Source of the DNA: JAADGZ01 sp964596835
Lineage (GTDB): Bacteria > Pseudomonadota > Gammaproteobacteria > UBA6429 > Thiohalophilaceae
DNA length: 9,747 nucleotides
NCBI GenBank assembly: GCA_964596835.1
Contig: CAZQVV010000103.1
Location: 1-9,747, forward strand
Reading direction: 5' to 3'
This document shows, piece by piece, positions 6,602-9,747 of this stretch. The position numbers and the translations under genes were made by a program. Every line of letters begins with the position of its first letter. The stretch's first letter is position 1. The notes under the pieces were generated by a model that was not told the DNA's origin, did no database searches, and was given only the letters and a program-made list of their open reading frames with translations.

Positions 6602-6952
6602 ATGCATTTTAAACTGATTATTGCTTTGATCGAAGATGATAAAACCGATGCGGTGATGGATGCAGCGCGCGCAGCCGGCGCCACTGGAATGACCGTCATT
6701 AATCATGCGCGGGGCGAAGGGCTGAAGCAGAGTAAGACTTTTTTCGGTCTGACCCTGGAAACGCAACGGGATATGTTGATGATGCTGGTAGAAGAGCATC
6801 AGAGCCGCTGTATTCTGGAAAAAATCGCCGAAGTCGGTGAATTTGACAGCAAACCGGGCACGGGGATTGCTTTTCAGATCGATGTTGAAGACGCCCTGGG
6901 TGTCAAGCAGCAGATTGTTCGTTTAAGTGAGGTTGTGGAGGAAGAGATATGA
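6602..6952 (+). CDS. Divergent P-II-like regulatory protein
   Basis: A 116-residue protein with the P-II fold pattern: an opening hydrophobic strand, then GATGMTVI (26-33), RGEG (38-41), a loop, strand MLMMLVEE (58-65), ILEKI (71-75), GEFDSKPGTGIAFQIDVED (79-97). P-II proteins are trimers that bind ATP/ADP and partner ligands and control transporters or enzymes through the T-loop. Compared with E. coli GlnB, the loop between RGEG and strand MLMM is a few residues shorter and has no Tyr at the uridylylation position. The TGKIGDGKIF segment is replaced by GEFDSKPGTGIAF. I therefore doubt classical nitrogen control by GlnD. AAGGAG lies six bases before the ATG. The gene is between the DUF1538 pair and a CBS gene, so it probably gates that membrane complex (inference). 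Confidence 0.85.
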   Translation: MHFKLIIALIEDDKTDAVMDAARAAGATGMTVINHARGEGLKQSKTFFGLTLETQRDMLMMLVEEHQSRCILEKIAEVGEFDSKPGTGIAFQIDVEDALGVKQQIVRLSEVVEEEI

Positions 6953-7368
6953 GTCACAGAAATATAGTCCGGGTGCGTGATGTGATGAAAACACGCATCG
7001 ATATGGTGGATGGTATGACCTCGGTGAGCGACGCCCTGACAATGATGAAACATATTGAAACCAAGTCATTGATCGTGGACAAGCGCCATGAAAATGATGA
7101 ATACGGTATTGTGTTAATTTCCGATATCGCCAAGCAGGTGCTGGCGCGTGATCGTTCGCCGGATCGGGTGAATATCTATGAGGTGATGGCCAAGCCAGTC
7201 ATTTGTGTGGATCCTGAGATGGACATCCGCTATTGCGCGCGTCTGTTTGACAGGTTTGGTTTGTCGCGGGCGCCCGTGATTGAACAGCGCAAGGTGGTGG
7301 GGATTGTCAGTTACACCGACATGGTTTTGCGCGGGCTGGTGGTGAACAAGGATTATCATCCGGAATAA
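6949..7368 (+). CDS. Two-CBS-domain protein
   Basis: A 139-residue soluble protein consisting almost entirely of two CBS motifs: VRDVMKTRIDMV..GIVLISDIAKQVL (about 8-66) and IYEVMAKPVICVDPEM..VVGIVSYTDMVLRGL (about 77-130). Such pairs bind adenine nucleotides such as ATP, AMP or SAM and act as energy or metabolite sensors. The ATG at 6949 overlaps the P-II stop (ATGA), with GGAGG nearby, so the two sensors are translationally coupled. It has no catalytic or DNA-binding domain, so it probably acts by binding a partner, most likely the P-II-like protein or the DUF1538 membrane proteins (inference). Its TAA directly abuts the ampD ATG. Confidence 0.9.
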   Translation: MSHRNIVRVRDVMKTRIDMVDGMTSVSDALTMMKHIETKSLIVDKRHENDEYGIVLISDIAKQVLARDRSPDRVNIYEVMAKPVICVDPEMDIRYCARLFDRFGLSRAPVIEQRKVVGIVSYTDMVLRGLVVNKDYHPE

Positions 7369-7923
7369 ATGACCGCCTGTCATATGAATATTGATCCCCA
7401 TAGCGGGCTGCTGAATGTCGCGCGGCAGGTGCCGTCACCCAATTGTGATGCCCGCCCGGCGGGGACCGAGATCGACCTGCTGGTGATTCATAATATCAGC
7501 TTGCCGCCAGGCTGTTTCAACGGTAACGCGATTGACTGTTTTTTTACCAATACCCTTGATATCGAAGCGGATCCCTATTATGCCGAGATCGCGGACATGC
7601 AGGTCTCGGCCCATCTTCTGGTTCGGCGTGACGGAACCATTATACAGTATGTGCCTTTTAGCCAACGAGCCTGGCATGCGGGTGAGTCCTGTTTCCAGGG
7701 ACGCCCGCAGTGCAATGACTATTCTATCGGTATCGAGCTGGAGGGCACCGATGAACGGGCCTATGAAGATATTCAGTATCAGGTTTTACAACAGCTGATC
7801 ACGCTGCTTGCCCGGACTTACCCCGGTATTCGGCAGGGCAGAATTGTCGGTCACAGTGATATCGCCCCAGGGCGCAAAACCGATCCCGGTCCGGCCTTTG
7901 ACTGGCCAAGAATCCGGACTTGA
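7369..7923 (+). CDS. ampD: 1,6-anhydro-N-acetylmuramyl-L-alanine amidase AmpD
   Basis: This cytoplasmic zinc amidase removes stem peptides from anhydro-muropeptides during peptidoglycan recycling. In species with AmpR/AmpC its loss induces beta-lactamase. The 184 residues match family length. Zinc and catalytic residues line up with the known enzymes: His41 (VIHNISLPPG), Glu123 (IGIELEG), His162 (VGHSDIAPGRKTDPG), Lys170 and Asp172. No signal peptide is present, which separates it from periplasmic AmiD-type relatives. The ATG at 7369 follows the CBS stop with no gap; Met6 (7384) is an alternative start, but neither has a strong ribosome binding site. Being joined to a P-II/CBS operon is unusual. 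Neither ampR nor ampC is in the window. Confidence 0.95.
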   Translation: MTACHMNIDPHSGLLNVARQVPSPNCDARPAGTEIDLLVIHNISLPPGCFNGNAIDCFFTNTLDIEADPYYAEIADMQVSAHLLVRRDGTIIQYVPFSQRAWHAGESCFQGRPQCNDYSIGIELEGTDERAYEDIQYQVLQQLITLLARTYPGIRQGRIVGHSDIAPGRKTDPGPAFDWPRIRT

Positions 7924-7954
7924 TATTGTAAAATAAAAACCGGAAACTACTGAC

Positions 7955-8818
7955 ATGAACCTGATCAGCATTCTTATTGCCCTTGTAGTGGAAACGCTGT
8001 ACAAGCCCGTCAGCGACTATCGTCGCTATGACTGGTTACTGGACGCCGGCACAAAGATCTACCACAAATTGTCCGCCCAGCCATGGTTCGATGGGTCGCC
8101 GGGCTTGATTCTGATAGTGGTTTTACCCTGTTTTGCCGTCTGGCTGATGGGTGCCATGCTGGCCGGTGTGGCGAGCCTGTTCAGTTTTCTTTTCGGACTG
8201 CTGGTGCTCATCTATTGTATCGGCCCCCGGGATCTGCTGGATGATGTGAAGAAACTGACCGCTGCTCTGCAGGCTGATGATGTGGATGCCGCACGTCATT
8301 ATACGAGTGAAATCCTGGGCCACGACGTTACAGGCGATGTGATTTCTCTGGCGGAACGGGCTAAGGAAAGTATTCCAGTCACCGCCAATACCCGGATACT
8401 GGGGATATTGTTCTGGTTCATGCTGATGGGGCCGGTGGGCGCTATATTGTTCCGTTATATTTGCCTGCTCTACCATCAAGGGGGCTGGAGCAGTCGTTTT
8501 TCTCACACGCTTGAATGGTTGTATGAGATTATGATCTGGCCTTCGGCCCGTCTGAGCGTAGCGGGCTTCGCCCTGACCGGTAGTTTTGTGGATACGGTTA
8601 GCCACTGGCAATCGTCGGCAGATTTCTGGCAACGCAATAGTGAAGAGTTGCTGCGGGTCAGCGGAATCGGTGCCGTTAGACATGAACGGGATGAGCCGCC
8701 GGAAGAGGGGCAGCCTGATATCGAGGGCGTACAAAATGTACTGGCGTTGATGAAGCGCACCCTGATCGTCTGGTTGGTCGCGCTTGCCCTGTTAACCTTG
8801 ACCGGCCTGGCGTTGTAA
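7955..8818 (+). CDS. ampE: AmpE-like membrane protein
   Basis: A 287-residue integral membrane protein in the usual position after ampD and close to the 284 residues of E. coli AmpE. It begins MNLISILIALVVE, has hydrophobic segments near 50-70, 72-90, 147-170 and 267-287, and carries the motif ILFWFMLMGPVGAILFRY (151-168) typical of the family. AmpE belongs to the same broad family as CobD/CbiB. It has been described as a sensor or modulator of the AmpD pathway, but its biochemical role is poorly established. The ATG at 7955 follows a 31-bp gap with only a weak GGAA upstream. The phosphatase reading frame starts about 2 bp after its stop, so coupled translation is likely. Confidence 0.9.
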   Translation: MNLISILIALVVETLYKPVSDYRRYDWLLDAGTKIYHKLSAQPWFDGSPGLILIVVLPCFAVWLMGAMLAGVASLFSFLFGLLVLIYCIGPRDLLDDVKKLTAALQADDVDAARHYTSEILGHDVTGDVISLAERAKESIPVTANTRILGILFWFMLMGPVGAILFRYICLLYHQGGWSSRFSHTLEWLYEIMIWPSARLSVAGFALTGSFVDTVSHWQSSADFWQRNSEELLRVSGIGAVRHERDEPPEEGQPDIEGVQNVLALMKRTLIVWLVALALLTLTGLAL

Positions 8819-8820
8819 CC

Positions 8821-9426
8821 CTGTTTTATTCTACGATCGATCTGATTCGACACGGTGAACCCGTGGGCGGGAAAAGATATCGCGGTCATGTCGATGATCC
8901 CCTGAGTGAAAAAGGCTGGTCGCAGATGCGCGCTGCGGTGGCCGATCAGCATCCCTGGAATGCGATTGTGTGTTCCCCCCTGAGTCGTTGTCAGGCCTTT
9001 GCACAGGAACTGGCGGCGCGCCATACTTTACCTTGCCATGACGATCCCCGCTTTATGGAGATTCATTTTGGCGAGTGGGAAGGCCGCACGGCGGAAGATC
9101 TGTTGGAGCAGGATCCTCAGGCACTGTATCGCTTCTGGTCTGATCCGCTAAACAATACACCACCAGGAGCGGAAACACTGGCCGATTTCGAGGCCCGGGT
9201 GATCAGCGGCTGGAATGATCTACTGAAAAATTACCCTGACCGGCATGTCCTGTTAGTCGGACATGCCGGGGTGATACGCATGATTATTCGCCATGTACTG
9301 GATATGCCGCTGGATCGCATGTTTCGTTTACAGGTGCCGCTGGCAGGCATCAGCCGCATTAGAATAGAAGGCGAGGGTGAAACCGCATGGCCGCAGCTGC
9401 TTTTTCATGGCAGCCAACTGCCATAA
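8821..9426 (+). CDS. Histidine phosphatase family protein (CobC/phosphoglycerate-mutase-like), probable CTG start
   Basis: A cytoplasmic phosphatase of the branch-1 histidine phosphatase superfamily, about 201 residues from CTG 8821. The catalytic motif LIRHGEP gives phospho-His at residue 11. Other family residues are Arg56 (SPLSRCQ), Glu85 (FGEWEGR) and His148 (VGHAGVIR). The first ATG/GTG/TTG in frame is the GTG at 8863, which would start after the RHG motif and delete the catalytic His, so it cannot be the start of an active enzyme. No ATG, GTG or TTG occurs in this frame from 8821 back well into ampE. CTG 8821, two bases after the ampE stop, gives the short N-terminus usual for the family (STIDLIRHGEP). 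A lesioned start codon is the alternative. The substrate is unknown; alpha-ribazole phosphate is possible but no cobalamin genes are near. Confidence 0.85.
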   Translation: MFYSTIDLIRHGEPVGGKRYRGHVDDPLSEKGWSQMRAAVADQHPWNAIVCSPLSRCQAFAQELAARHTLPCHDDPRFMEIHFGEWEGRTAEDLLEQDPQALYRFWSDPLNNTPPGAETLADFEARVISGWNDLLKNYPDRHVLLVGHAGVIRMIIRHVLDMPLDRMFRLQVPLAGISRIRIEGEGETAWPQLLFHGSQLP

Positions 9427-9465
9427 AAGGAGGCCGGGGTTATGTGGCGTATTGATCAATCTTGA
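9427..9465 (+). pseudogene. Perfect Shine-Dalgarno with seven-codon ORF, possible gene remnant
   Basis: Right after the phosphatase stop, AAGGAGG (9427-9433) lies eight bases before ATG 9442. The ORF reads MWRIDQS and stops at 9463-9465. A site this good usually serves a full gene, so this may be the 5' stump of a lost or frameshifted operon member, or a short leader peptide. A MITE-like insertion begins only about 9 bp later. I cannot identify the original gene. Confidence 0.3.
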
Positions 9466-9473
9466 ATACGAAC

Positions 9474-9654
9474 ATAAATGGTAACTACTCACCCCCCATG
9501 CCGTGCATATGTTTTTAACTCTCTATGACGATGTGCGGCTTATTTAACGATGGGTTTCGCTTCGCTCTACCCATCCTACTCAATTTATGGCTCTGTAGGA
9601 TGGGTAGAGCGAAGCGAAACCCATCACTCTTCGGGGTAAGTAGTTACCATAAAT
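9474..9654. mobile_element. MITE-like element with TIRs and 6-bp target duplication
   Basis: The left terminal repeat GGTAACTACTCACCCC (9480-9495) and right terminal repeat GGGGTAAGTAGTTACC (9633-9648) match as inverted repeats at 15 of 16 positions. ATAAAT directly abuts both outer ends (9474-9479 and 9649-9654), as expected for a 6-bp target-site duplication. The 169-bp interior encodes no transposase, so it would depend on an enzyme supplied in trans. It contains the REPIN-like doublet. I do not recognise the parent insertion sequence. Confidence 0.7.
9549..9625. repeat. REPIN-like doublet: two perfect 31-bp inverted arms
   Basis: Arm 9549-9579 and arm 9595-9625 are exact reverse complements over 31 bp, separated by 15 bp (9580-9594). 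Each arm has its own GATGGGT/ACCCATC stem. As RNA the unit would form a very stable hairpin that could end or protect a transcript of the upstream operon. Such doublets are typically moved by RAYT (REP-associated tyrosine) transposases; none is in this window. Confidence 0.85.
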
Positions 9655-9722
9655 TGAAGAATTAAATGACTTCGACCCTGAGGTATCCCCAGGAGTATTT
9701 TTAAAAGTCAAAAGCTTGTCTG

Positions 9723-9747
9723 TCCGCCAATAAACGCCAATAAACGC
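9723..9747 (-). repeat. 10-bp-period repeat, right copy
   Basis: On the minus strand this reads as two GCGTTTATTG units followed by GCGGA. It matches the left copy (297-321) at 21 of 25 positions in inverted orientation. It runs to the window edge, so more units may follow. Confidence 0.6.

Noticed and set aside
8123..9024. Minus-strand ORFs opposite ampE and the phosphatase
   Set aside because: They are shadows of ampE and the phosphatase, which have clear family motifs on the plus strand.
8863..9426. Histidine phosphatase starting at GTG 8863
   Set aside because: This start lies downstream of the RHGE codons and would remove the catalytic histidine; the coding frame clearly continues upstream to about 8821.
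1..9747. CRISPR array, tRNA or rRNA genes
   Set aside because: No regularly spaced direct repeats and no tRNA- or rRNA-like segments were seen. The repeats present are palindromic and dispersed.

Overview
The window looks like part of a gammaproteobacterial chromosome of moderate GC content. The evidence is the pairing of nadC with ampD and ampE, an LpoB-type penicillin-binding-protein activator, several outer-membrane-type lipoproteins, and short palindromic repeats of a kind scattered through gammaproteobacterial genomes. I cannot name the genus. All family assignments come from reading the translations, not from database searches.

Layout. Positions 1-343 hold no convincing gene. They contain an integron attC/VCR-like half site folded into a long hairpin, a REP-like palindrome and a 10-bp-period repeat. 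nadC (quinolinate phosphoribosyltransferase) lies on the minus strand at 344-1213. Next, also on the minus strand and read from 4921 down to 1310, is a compact four-gene lipoprotein operon: a short LPP20-type lipoprotein, an LpoB-like activator, a TPR-like lipoprotein and a long LPP20-type lipoprotein. Good ribosome binding sites place three of these starts at internal ATGs. A 156-bp divergent intergenic region (4922-5077) carries a good sigma70-type promoter for this operon, flanked by AGATCTGT repeats.

From 5078 to 9426 seven plus-strand genes are packed with gaps of 0-31 bp or 4-bp overlaps. They are two paralogous DUF1538 membrane proteins, a divergent P-II-like protein, a two-CBS-domain protein, ampD, ampE and a histidine phosphatase. 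The phosphatase keeps its catalytic RHG motif only if translation starts at a non-standard codon, most likely CTG at 8821. The first four genes look like a membrane transporter or channel under nucleotide-sensing control (inference). The next two belong to peptidoglycan recycling.

In Escherichia coli nadC and ampDE are divergent neighbours. Here the same divergent pair is separated by about 6 kb holding the lipoprotein operon and the DUF1538/P-II/CBS module.

After the last gene, 9427-9747 holds a perfect Shine-Dalgarno sequence leading into a seven-codon ORF. It is followed by a MITE-like element with 16-bp terminal inverted repeats and a 6-bp target duplication. The element encloses a perfect REPIN-like doublet (two 31-bp arms). 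At the right edge is an inverted copy of the repeat that lies just downstream of nadC.
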